A stretch of 64,000 nucleotides of DNA from Pseudoalteromonas luteoviolacea (lineage in GTDB: Bacteria; Pseudomonadota; Gammaproteobacteria; Enterobacterales; Alteromonadaceae), in the NCBI RefSeq assembly GCF_000814765.1, contig NZ_JWIC01000006.1:248001-312000 (forward strand), in the 5' to 3' direction. Position 1 is the stretch's first letter; each line of letters opens with the position of its first letter. Made by a program: the position numbers and the translations under genes. Shown piece after piece: positions 46,301 to 53,295 of this stretch. Under the pieces are notes generated by a model. The model ran no database searches. It was given only the letters and a program-made list of their open reading frames with translations, and had not been told where the DNA came from.

Positions 46301-47033
46301 AGTGGTTGAAAAGGGAATATCACACTCAGTCGTAAAAGAGATGTCGCAGCGGCTACAAGAACAGCGTCGGGTCGAACGTATTTCTGCATGCCTGTCAAAA
46401 CAGGTACGTAGGTATCAAAATAACCTGAAACATTCTGGTATTGAGCCTTTAAAAGCGCACAGTGAACACATGTTAAATGAGCTACGACATCAATATCAGC
46501 AATCAACAGAGAGTCTTATTAGTGACGACGCCGGTGTGGTGCTGCTGTGGCCATTTTTAGAAATTTTATTCACTAAGTTAGAGTTACTTATTACAGCTGA
46601 AAGCGGTCAGATCACGTTTGCGGATTTAGCTGCTCAACAAAAAGCGCATGCTTTATTGTGTCAACTGGCTGGGATTGAGGCAAATAGCGCAGAAACGTAT
46701 GTGATTAATGCCTTGCTAGGCCTAGAACTTGACCATGAGTTTGATGAAGAGACGCTTGTTATAGATAGCGAAGCACAAGATGAATTACACACCCTCATTA
46801 AAGCTGCGATAAACCGCTGGGAAGCGCTCAAAGATATGCCCATCGATGCATTTAGACACATGTTCTTGCAGAGGAGGGGAGAAGTAAAGCTCACTGCCAA
46901 TGGTGTGAGTATTGTTGTCGAGAACAAACCTCAAGATGTACTACTTATGAAACTACCTTGGGGCCTAGGGATAGTGCAATTACCTTGGTTAGACACCGAT
47001 CTTATTAACATCGAGTGGGATTACGGCTTTTAG
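43356..47033 (+). CDS. Contractile injection system tape measure protein (CIS_TMP, Afp14-like)
   Basis: 1225 aa starting two bases after the fibre stop. N-terminus AIGQIGAELEAPAHLVSLGQ and a long helical body with coiled coil at about 695-740 (rich in Gln and Ser). The C-terminal 180 residues fit the family signature: VVLLWPFLEILFTKLELL, AAQQKAHALLCQLAG, VINALLGLELD, LINRWEALKDM-like helix, FLQRRGEVKL and a closing PWGLGIVQLPWLDTDL. These proteins run inside the tube and set its length. The order fibre then tape measure matches Afp13-Afp14. It appears as one intact gene. Confidence 0.88.
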   Translation: MKLAIGQIGAELEAPAHLVSLGQHSIADLESLFKNWLYKEINKLELDWPIAESGIAPVTLEDIEIELPDIDLNALARDPSNYFNRVFSPAFYTAVEQQLIKYLSGAQKQNYLLAPLMLNDVLKRAKSEQSAHIWQRVLAACWHSLQHQPALFLMVLNSAEWPSMRRRFVEAIYQDPDYLAASFSVISDGFISRSSEAFLSKLSLPECIELWQDIETLRIIHASDLNTRQHSLSLVLKSFQMSVAQPEFSELIRRCVVSGIKNNNISLRYLSTWFTVKASTELTRSDCQALVQLIDKAKVKERAVASVRALITPYQPSGLAKLLDDYSPVGEQQTTVNQTRQKEASYLLAQLQGQLGSGCRKTIRALEGLLKLIDTHVTAGELPFYSQVLWREFVAQHDIEQRLPASVLTPLKHLLKSQLGTEQVLLSKRRAVNYALALIAREYRWIKRKKVIESRPVYARRLYAVLCQIKNIPWQYIDQFKSMFGPSIHAISDFTFAVALPSYEKLLQQVERWLDNEYILGKHSAIRISEGSVANHLLLKDDTSNLIERREKNTHKLEDGSEVTTPLSLTSVSEFDSSLRIVCGSTSEKYLEQVEAAQLRLTLLAVAPRLNDSKRLILNTELKGARLEKLKSLLRKYASDLSSTTVLATQNINQCYDGVYTHTAKSLSSIASLLSVCEQLSQDLEQAIYQIRDVQKLQSELADKMQSQAQEQQQALSESQHSLSSKNKSSNSGTVPEVARQSLSKSSSLELARMLSIASQLLRYCDALKHTIKVNQASIQLHDNHELLVYMVIYLRSWQKVCSIHCLSLSTPSLNEILNSAIVKLNTVREESYQLNPYLKTQAQKGQMWWLELLDVSLVPDSHFAKDDSGSLVNVHHDGLSDVYLNAGSHQQVHQTSSEQNFITIHDISEYVEARTFTDVTRLLTHYEERLQATKKQKGALLGEVTSDDDAVVALNCAELGQSTNSSVSAIRTDMSNKPDLKVVEKGISHSVVKEMSQRLQEQRRVERISACLSKQVRRYQNNLKHSGIEPLKAHSEHMLNELRHQYQQSTESLISDDAGVVLLWPFLEILFTKLELLITAESGQITFADLAAQQKAHALLCQLAGIEANSAETYVINALLGLELDHEFDEETLVIDSEAQDELHTLIKAAINRWEALKDMPIDAFRHMFLQRRGEVKLTANGVSIVVENKPQDVLLMKLPWGLGIVQLPWLDTDLINIEWDYGF

Positions 47034-47083
47034 CATAGCGTTCACAAGCCATGACCTTAAATTCACAATAAAACTTAAAATGA

Positions 47084-47110
47084 AAGCGCATCTTTTGACG
47101 TGGTGCGCTT
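47084..47110 (+). promoter_or_regulatory. Hairpin upstream of the 193-aa gene
   Basis: AAGCGCA (47084-47090) pairs with TGCGCTT (47104-47110), loop 13 bases. It lies between the tape measure stop and the preferred start at 47182 and would be inside the coding part if the longer frame from 47080 were used. Confidence 0.45.
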
Positions 47111-47181
47111 CAACGCCCAAAACCAATTATCAAATGGACTCGCAAACTCTGAGCCAGTCCCAATTCAATATGGAGAAGTGT

Positions 47182-47763
47182 ATGCCTGTAAATAATCATT
47201 CAAACCTACGCGCCTTAATCGAGGAACATCAGGTGCGCCAACAGCAGTATCAAGTTGCGGAAAATAAAGTACAAGCTTATTTGGAGTATAATCGTCGGTA
47301 TTTGCTCCAACATTTGAATAACTTATTTACAAGCAGGGTATTACCACATCTAGAGTTAGTAAAATCGTTACTCATTGAACAAGGGTATACCGCAGATATC
47401 GAGATAGAAAAACAGACGTTATATGAAGAAAGTTCAGCGATTGAAGTGATCACGCAAGTATCTTTATTATTCTCAGGTAATCAAGACGATCAAGATATTG
47501 GTTTAACGCAAAATAGATTGTTGATTTTTACAAGGCCGAACCATGCGTTTATATATGCAAAATATATTACAGATCTTGTTACCAGCCAGACTCAGCCTCT
47601 ATTTTTTGCTGATGATTATTACTATCAAAATATACCGACTGCGGATATGCAGTTTCCACATCTACCCTTTCCGCCCAATTTTGAGGACCACAGTGAATTT
47701 AAGTCCATGGCATCGGATTTTCTAAGCCTGGTTTTTTTACAGATCAGAGGGAAGTTAAGCTAA
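47182..47763 (+). CDS. Unknown eCIS-locus protein
   Basis: 193 aa from ATG 47182, with GGAG at 47172-47175; in-frame ATGs at 47080, 47134 and 47170 lack a site and the first overlaps a hairpin. The N-terminal 70 residues are a long helix rich in Gln (EEHQVRQQQYQVAENKVQAY), the middle is alpha/beta, and the end carries DYYYQNIPTADMQFPHLPF, an aromatic loop, and a hydrophobic helix (FLSLVFLQI). Length and position, right after the tape measure, suggest an assembly or chaperone role, but I recognise no family. Confidence 0.5.
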   Translation: MPVNNHSNLRALIEEHQVRQQQYQVAENKVQAYLEYNRRYLLQHLNNLFTSRVLPHLELVKSLLIEQGYTADIEIEKQTLYEESSAIEVITQVSLLFSGNQDDQDIGLTQNRLLIFTRPNHAFIYAKYITDLVTSQTQPLFFADDYYYQNIPTADMQFPHLPFPPNFEDHSEFKSMASDFLSLVFLQIRGKLS

Positions 47764-47847
47764 TAAAAGGTCAAATACACGTCTTGGTTTTTTGTCACAA
47801 AACTCATCTGTTTGCGTCGGTGTTTAAATATGCTAAGGAGAGTCACA

Positions 47848-48291
47848 GTGGCAAATTATCAAGAGGCATTTCAATATGCGTTTTCTAACACGAGCGAAAC
47901 GCGTCAAAGTTTATATTGTAATTCAGACCCATTGATTTACTGGCAAAGTCTGTATAACCATGGGTTTAGTGAAAAGGAGGTTGAACGAATATTTGAACAT
48001 ATTTATGCATTTGAACTTTGGTCAGAGCTCAAAGGTGAGGAAATCCAGAATCAACAAGCCGCAGGGTTACTGTTATTAATTAATGCTCAAGGCTACCTCT
48101 CAGTTATGCTCAGTGAAATGCAAAACTACTTTAATATTAATTTAAGTAGCCAAATGTGTGAGTGTACTTTAAATCAGATAAACACATTACCTGAAAACAA
48201 ACTCATCGAGTGGCTCATCGCAGGAGTTGATTATTTCTCGCTCATTGAAAATAGGCGATTAGAAAACATGATTCTTGCTGCTAAAACTTGA
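47848..48291 (+). CDS. Unknown protein, possible degenerate muramidase (GH108-like) fold
   Basis: 147 aa from GTG 47848 with AAGGAG (47835-47840) 7 bases upstream; a TTG frame from 47812 is rejected. Its plan resembles N-acetylmuramidases of the ZliS/TtsA (GH108) type: an N-terminal helix pair, a block ending IFEHIYAFELW, then a hydrophobic helix AAGLLLLINAQGYL, a short motif MCECTLNQINTLPENKLIEW, and a final helix ending LENMILAAK, like the PG-binding_3 half of that family. The catalytic EGG motif is replaced (SNTSETR), so it would be inactive. It precedes a real lysozyme gene. Fold similarity is my reading only. Confidence 0.35.
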   Translation: MANYQEAFQYAFSNTSETRQSLYCNSDPLIYWQSLYNHGFSEKEVERIFEHIYAFELWSELKGEEIQNQQAAGLLLLINAQGYLSVMLSEMQNYFNINLSSQMCECTLNQINTLPENKLIEWLIAGVDYFSLIENRRLENMILAAKT

Positions 48292-48372
48292 ATTATGGGT
48301 TTATTACCCAATATAGGTAGTCATTTATACTACTAGTTTAAGCAATGAACTAGAACAATTAAGGAAAGCACT

Positions 48373-48978
48373 ATGACAATACAACAGCCGAAAGTTGGCC
48401 AATTTACCTTTGAACAAGAAGGGCAAGAAGGTGGGCGTTACCATAGTCGCGTGTTACATGTGCCTTCAAAGTATTCTGGCCTGACAATTGGCCGAGGATT
48501 TGACCTCAAACATCGCAGCTCAAAACAAATACTCAAATCGCTCAGCGAAGCTGGCGTTGCCTTTGAGGATGCAGAAGTTTTGGCAAAAGCTTCAGGCTTA
48601 TATGGGTCACAGGCACAGCAGTTTATAAAGACTCATGGTCTTGAAGGCTTTGAAGTGAGCCCAAAGGAGCAAGTGATTTTATTCGAGCAAACCTACGAAG
48701 TCATGTCAAAAGACGTCAAGAGAATATGTGATAAAGCTGATTGTGTTGAAGTCTATGGGCCCGTGGACTGGGAAAACCTTCACCCCAAGATCAAGGAAAT
48801 TTTGATTGATTTACGCTACCGAGGGGATTACACCCCAGCAACGCGCAGACGAATTCAGCGCTATGTAGTACAAAATGACCTTGAGGCGTTTAGTAAAGAG
48901 ATGTCTGATAGAGAGCTGTGGAATACAGTGCCAAGTGAACGATTTAAGCAGCGTTTGGCCTATTTGACTACAACTTAA
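48373..48978 (+). CDS. Pesticin/T4-type lysozyme
   Basis: 201 aa with AAGGAAA upstream of the ATG; no signal peptide. Residues 12-48 fit the active site of pesticin-like lysozymes: E14-Q-E16-G, then SGLTIGRGFDL with T38 and D44, giving the Glu/Thr/Asp set at pesticin-like spacing (about 22-24 and 28-30). Later, LHPKIKEILIDLRYRGDYTP matches the family's second conserved block. It would cleave peptidoglycan, either to free assembled particles by producer lysis or to help the particle cross a wall. Last intact gene of the locus, followed by a terminator. Confidence 0.72.
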   Translation: MTIQQPKVGQFTFEQEGQEGGRYHSRVLHVPSKYSGLTIGRGFDLKHRSSKQILKSLSEAGVAFEDAEVLAKASGLYGSQAQQFIKTHGLEGFEVSPKEQVILFEQTYEVMSKDVKRICDKADCVEVYGPVDWENLHPKIKEILIDLRYRGDYTPATRRRIQRYVVQNDLEAFSKEMSDRELWNTVPSERFKQRLAYLTTT

Positions 48979-49000
48979 AAAGCTGCTTCGGCAGCTTTTT
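48977..49000 (+). terminator. Intrinsic terminator at the end of the injection-system locus
   Basis: AAAAAGCTGC (48977-48986), loop TTCG closed by C-G, GCAGCTTTTT (48991-49000). A strong UUCG-type terminator overlapping the lysozyme stop. Confidence 0.9.
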
Positions 49001-49020
49001 ACAATTAGGATCGATTTTGA

Positions 49021-49503
49021 ATGTCGCGCTTTAAAGCGAGTGAAAGTATGCAAAAAGTGACCATTTCTATTGTTATCTTTGTAGCAGGGTTAATAGCTAC
49101 TTTTTTAGTACAATATTTAACAGAGCTTAATCGACCGATTCTGGCGGATTTCTCAATTGTGTCTCAAGCTGCGCCGGTCATTGTATAAGAAATACCGTGC
49201 AACAAGCGACGAAATTGCTCTGAAAGAATTCAATTTACGATTAAGAATGTCCCTTTTACTGTCAATGAATATTTTCCATTTTATAGACAGGTTAAGCAAG
49301 GGTTACCCAATGGCAGAGTACGAGTCTGGTATGACGCTTCAAATAATAATAAAATAGTAAATATCACTCAAAATAGACGCGTCATTGCACCATTTGAAAA
49401 GCTAGTGCATGTACAAGGGTATGTTAGTAGTATTGCGGCTTTAATACCTTTTGGCTTAGTCATCTTTTTTCTAATGGCTTGGTGGAGACCGAGTGGCAAA
49501 TAA
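49021..49503 (+). pseudogene. Two-membrane-segment protein gene interrupted by an in-frame TAA
   Basis: One reading frame runs from ATG 49021 to TAA 49501 over 160 codons, broken only by a TAA at 49186-49188 (codon 56). Before it lies a membrane helix (VTISIVIFVAGLIATFLVQYL); after it lies a soluble part (IQFTIKNVPFTVNEYFPFY, RVRVWYDASNNNKIVNI) and a second membrane helix (SIAALIPFGLVIFFLMAWW) near the natural C-terminus. Conserved-looking sequence on both sides of the stop makes a single damaged gene the simplest reading. The N-helix / soluble / C-helix plan with VRVWYDAS recalls DUF3592, weakly. A sequencing error or a natural truncation to 55 aa are alternatives. Confidence 0.6.
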
Positions 49504-49585
49504 GTTCAATGCGCTCGGTTTTACACACAAATAGCTTGGCACTTTTTAGCGTTAAGCGCTCAAGCTATGTAAGTTCGCAGTAAAA

Positions 49586-50446
49586 CTAACCACCTATGTC
49601 GTTGGCTGACACACTATTTATACGGTGATCTTCAATAAAGTTAATCATGCCGGGGCGTTTGTAGTGCAGTGTCCTAGATTCATTTGAAATCGCCCAAATG
49701 GTGTTATCTCTATCAACCTCGATATTATAAAAATCTCCGAATTTTTCTAATTTCGAGCCATTTAATTGGTAGACTTGTTGCTCGCCTAAGGTATTTTTAA
49801 CGATATGAGCCGTGAGGTATATTTGGCCAGCGCCGACGGCGATATCTTTAAAGGAACACGCTCTAGGGCAGACAACCTCTACTTGTGACCAGTGATCGCC
49901 TCTGCGCACATAAACTCCATTGTCTTGTGTGAGTGCCCAAACATCTCCTTGTCGATTGACATCCACTTTGGTGATTTTTTTGCCGTCAATGCCATAACTC
50001 CCACCAAAATTACCATTGTTAAGATTGAAGCGTTTCAAATCACCACTGGCATTAACACAATAAGCGTATTTAGGGCTGTGAGATGATACATCCCTCGCAT
50101 CCCAACATCCAAAAATGTGTTGCCATGCATCGTTTTGATATCTAAATATCATGCCATATTCGCCTACTGCGAATGTGGCCTCTTCATCGAAGGCATAACC
50201 TGGACTGTTGCCACTTTCATGGCGATAGTGAAAATAACCACCGGAAGCGGCTACAGCCTTTTGATAATAGGGCAGTGGAATTGCTTGCCATGTTCCAACA
50301 TTATCGTCTTTGTGAAGATAGGGGGTCCCTTGTTGGTCTATCATAACTCGAATGGCCGAATTTTCATGACCTTGAGCATAGACGAATGAAGAGCTTATGG
50401 TGGCCGTTAATCCTAAAATACTCAATATTTTCGTTGTATTTTGCAT
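49586..50446 (-). CDS. Secreted tectonin-like beta-propeller protein
   Basis: 286 aa on the minus strand. Signal peptide ending SSFVYAQ (about residue 25). The mature protein is built of repeats of about 40-45 residues with a W or Y at strand ends: TFAVGEYGMIFRYQNDAWQ, YAYCVNASGDLKRFNL, KVDVNRQGDVWALTQDNGVY, IAVGAGQIYL, IEVDRDNTIWAISN. The x-D-V-x-x-x-G-x-V-W pattern is typical of tectonin domains, propeller lectins that bind surface sugars or lipids. Four cysteines could form two disulfides. Unknown target. Confidence 0.6.
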   Translation of the reverse strand: MQNTTKILSILGLTATISSSFVYAQGHENSAIRVMIDQQGTPYLHKDDNVGTWQAIPLPYYQKAVAASGGYFHYRHESGNSPGYAFDEEATFAVGEYGMIFRYQNDAWQHIFGCWDARDVSSHSPKYAYCVNASGDLKRFNLNNGNFGGSYGIDGKKITKVDVNRQGDVWALTQDNGVYVRRGDHWSQVEVVCPRACSFKDIAVGAGQIYLTAHIVKNTLGEQQVYQLNGSKLEKFGDFYNIEVDRDNTIWAISNESRTLHYKRPGMINFIEDHRINSVSANDIGG

Positions 50447-50695
50447 TTAGTTTTCCTTTACATGCTGTATATGTCCAAAAAAGTGTAAGCATATTCAAGA
50501 AAAATAAGATGTACTAAAATAGCAAAAAGTAATACTTTTGAATCTTATTTTATTTTCTATACATTTAGAAGTTAATGAATTTGTATGGATTTTTATCGGG
50601 GAGCTCATCGTTATTGAGCTCTATAAAATGATGTTATGGCAGTATTATTTCATTTAACGCATCAAGGGTGTGGCGGATTTCGCAATAAAATAAGT

Positions 50696-50965
50696 TTAGT
50701 GGTATGTCGTATAAAGATAAATGTACACGCCAATTGGTGCTTTATTCTCGGGTTCAGAAAGCGTCCAACTGAGTGGACAACTCTGCCACGTGTGCCTTTT
50801 TTTTCTCTCCCATAACGGGTATGAAGATACTTTAGTCTTAGCCGCCGCGAGTTTGTAATGGCAAACCTTATAGCTAGCGTTCTGAACTTTTTTCTCTGAG
50901 CTGTGCGCAATGGCGTTAAAAGACACACTCAAACCTAGTGAGAGTGCCAACATACTTTTCATCAT
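50696..50965 (-). CDS. Small secreted protein, unknown function
   Basis: 89 aa on the minus strand. AAGGAG lies at 50971-50976 (read on the minus strand) and three consecutive ATG codons follow at 50968, 50965 and 50962; the second has a spacing of 5 bases. A signal peptide (KSMLALSLGLSVSFNAIA) is followed by a short basic region with cysteines (KVCHYKLAAAK, WQSCPLSWTL). The frame extended upstream to 51016 would add 17 unlikely residues. The good ribosome binding site plus signal peptide make it a likely real gene. Confidence 0.5.
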   Translation of the reverse strand: MMKSMLALSLGLSVSFNAIAHSSEKKVQNASYKVCHYKLAAAKTKVSSYPLWERKKRHTWQSCPLSWTLSEPENKAPIGVYIYLYTTYH

Positions 50966-51016
50966 CATATCTCCTTGATTACCTCTAATTGACTTAACTG
51001 CCCAACCTATTTCCAT

Positions 51017-51536
51017 TTAAGTTGGATTAGACCCTATAAATAAAACACATTATGAATGAAAAGTGAACAAAAAATTGTATGCTTTATTTTTAATTGTGGC
51101 ATAAGGCGATTTTGCGCTTTTTCTAGTTTTAATAAGCGGAGCTTGTTGTCTAGAGGTGTTTGCTTGTGCCAATGAGGAAAAAATGAAACAAACCGTCTGT
51201 GATGGGTGAACCTCATTAGTGAATAAGCTTGATACACTGTGGTATGTGTAAATTGGGAGTTATCATTTTGGTTTTTTGAAGACGTTAATGGCGTGAGTTG
51301 CAAAGTGAGTTAGCGCGGTGTCATTCTTTTAAAATTATTTTGATATTTGTTATCGCATGATGCCCACTTGAAAAACCGCTTGGAAGGAACAACTAATGAA
51401 GTTGTATGTAAATTGTGCAGCATACAAAAAACATTAAATAAATCGACTTTAAGGGTCGATAAGCGCTGTAAGTTACCTGATTAATTTGTAATAATGCGTC
51501 AGTTAACAAGCTACAAATTCAGAGGAAAGACCTCCT
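51017..51536. other. Intergenic region upstream of glnS
   Basis: About 520 bases. An open frame at 51034-51303 on the minus strand lacks a ribosome binding site and coding character. ATG 51396 with GGAAGGA upstream opens a 13-codon frame (MKLYVNCAAYKKH, stop 51435) 100 bases before glnS that could be a leader peptide or chance. A weak hairpin TCGAC...GTCGA follows at about 51443. The glnS ribosome binding site is AGAGGAAAG. Confidence 0.4.
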
Positions 51537-53198
51537 ATGGCGGATACAGAGAATCGCCCAACAAACTTCATCAGAAATATCATTGACGGAGATCTGGCAA
51601 GTGGCAAACACGCATCGACACATACGCGTTTCCCGCCAGAGCCGAATGGTTTTTTACACATTGGCCATGCAAAGTCTATCTGCCTAAATTTTGGCATTGC
51701 TCAGGACTATAAAGGTCTTTGTAATTTACGTTTCGACGATACTAACCCAGAAAAAGAAGACATCGATTACGTAAACTCAATTCAAGAAGATGTTAAATGG
51801 CTAGGCTTTGAATGGGATGGTGAAATTTGCTATTCATCAAACTATTTCGACAAATTGTACAGCTATGCTGTAGAGCTGATCGAAAAGGGCCTCGCATATG
51901 TCTGCTTCTTGTCTCCCGAACAAGCACGTGAATATCGTGGTACACTGACTGAGCCTGGTAAAAATAGCCCACACAGAGATACCTCACCTGAAGAGAACTT
52001 AGCACTTTTCGAAAAAATGAAAAACGGCGAGTTTAAAGAAGGCGAGTGTGTGTTGCGAGCAAAAATCGACATGGCAAGCTCGTTTATGGTACTTCGTGAT
52101 CCGATTATTTACCGTATACGCTTTGTTCATCACCATCAGACTGGTGACAAGTGGTGCATTTATCCAATGTATGACTTCACGCACTGTATTTCAGATGCGC
52201 TAGAAGGGATCACGCATTCATTGTGTACGCTTGAATTCCAAGACAACCGTCGTTTATACGATTGGGTACTTGAGAACATCAGCATTGAGTGTCAACCGCA
52301 GCAGATTGAGTTTTCTCGTTTAAACCTAGAATATACCGTGATGTCCAAGCGTAAGCTTAATGACTTAGTCGTGAACGGTCAGGTAGAAGGCTGGGATGAT
52401 CCGCGTATGCCTACCATTGCGGGCCTACGTCGTCGTGGTTACACACCGGCATCTATTCGTGAATTCTGTAAGCGTATTGGTATTACAAAGCAAGATAACA
52501 TGGTTGAAATGGGGATGCTTGAAGCATGTATCCGTGATGACCTAAATGAAAATGCACCACGTGCGATGGCTGTTTTAGATCCAGTTAAAATTGTTATCGA
52601 AAATTATGATGCAGACCAAGTGGAGATGTTATCTGCTCCAAATCACCCAACATTAGAAATGGGTGAGCGTGAATTGCCATTTACTCGTGAAATTTTCATT
52701 GAACGTGAAGACTTCCGCGTTGAAGCGAACAAAAAGTTTAAGCGTTTAGTGTTGGGTAAAGAAGTGCGTTTACGTAATGCTTATGTGATCAAAGCGGAGC
52801 GCATTGAAGAAGATGATGCAGGCAATATTACAACTATTTATTGTACATATGATGCCGACACGCTTGGTAAAAACCCAGCAGATGGCCGTAAAGTTAAAGG
52901 CGTAATTCATTGGGTTTCAGCGTCACATTGCATCGAAGCGGAAGTACGTCAGTATGACCGTCTATTCAATGTACCAAACCCAGCTGCCGCAGAAGATTTT
53001 GCAACTACGCTAAACCCAGATTCATTGGTTGTGATTGCAAATGCTAAACTTGAGCCCTCACTTGCCAAAGCGAATGCTGAACAAGGTTTTCAGTTTGAAC
53101 GCCTAGGCTATTACAGCCGAGACAATAAGTCTGAAGCTTTGACGTTTAACCAAACGGTGGGTCTTCGTGACTCATGGGCAAAAATTGAAAAAGCGTAA
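51537..53198 (+). CDS. glnS: Glutaminyl-tRNA synthetase
   Basis: 553 aa, the usual length for the bacterial enzyme. Class I synthetase marks: [17 protein letters not shown] (HIGH motif) near residue 35, FDDTNPEKE, and the KMSKS-loop equivalent [11 protein letters not shown] around residue 270. The C-terminal anticodon-binding barrels follow ([32 protein letters not shown]). It charges tRNA-Gln with glutamine in the cytoplasm. Gamma-proteobacteria took this enzyme from eukaryotes and use it in place of indirect amidation. Single gene with its own terminator. Confidence 0.98.
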   Translation: MADTENRPTNFIRNIIDGDLASGKHASTHTRFPPEPNGFLHIGHAKSICLNFGIAQDYKGLCNLRFDDTNPEKEDIDYVNSIQEDVKWLGFEWDGEICYSSNYFDKLYSYAVELIEKGLAYVCFLSPEQAREYRGTLTEPGKNSPHRDTSPEENLALFEKMKNGEFKEGECVLRAKIDMASSFMVLRDPIIYRIRFVHHHQTGDKWCIYPMYDFTHCISDALEGITHSLCTLEFQDNRRLYDWVLENISIECQPQQIEFSRLNLEYTVMSKRKLNDLVVNGQVEGWDDPRMPTIAGLRRRGYTPASIREFCKRIGITKQDNMVEMGMLEACIRDDLNENAPRAMAVLDPVKIVIENYDADQVEMLSAPNHPTLEMGERELPFTREIFIEREDFRVEANKKFKRLVLGKEVRLRNAYVIKAERIEEDDAGNITTIYCTYDADTLGKNPADGRKVKGVIHWVSASHCIEAEVRQYDRLFNVPNPAAAEDFATTLNPDSLVVIANAKLEPSLAKANAEQGFQFERLGYYSRDNKSEALTFNQTVGLRDSWAKIEKA

Positions 53199-53227
53199 AG
53201 CAGTTTAATTTAACGCTATTATTTATG

Positions 53228-53258
53228 AAAAAAGGTCGACATTTGTCGGCCTTTTTTT
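53228..53258 (+). terminator. Intrinsic terminator of glnS
   Basis: AAAGGTCGAC (53231-53240, preceded by more A), loop ATTT, GTCGGCCTTT with one G-T pair, then a run of T to 53258. Confidence 0.9.
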
Positions 53259-53295
53259 CAATATATTCATCAAATTAGTTTTATTAAGTCGCGCC

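Noticed and set aside
26373..48978. Prophage or R-type pyocin
   Set aside because: Tail-like genes are present but there is no capsid, portal, terminase, integrase or attachment site; the AAA+, DUF4255, DUF5908 and CIS tape measure genes mark an extracellular contractile injection system.
1..48978. Type VI secretion system
   Set aside because: No TssJ/L/M membrane complex, no two-module ClpV and no TssB/C pair; there is a single phage-type sheath.
49157..49357. 66-codon plus-strand frame across the broken membrane gene
   Set aside because: The protein is not hydrophobic in the right places, whereas another frame gives a consistent two-helix protein on both sides of the internal stop.
51034..51303. 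89-codon minus-strand open frame upstream of glnS
   Set aside because: No ribosome binding site, no signal peptide or domain, and composition like the surrounding non-coding DNA.
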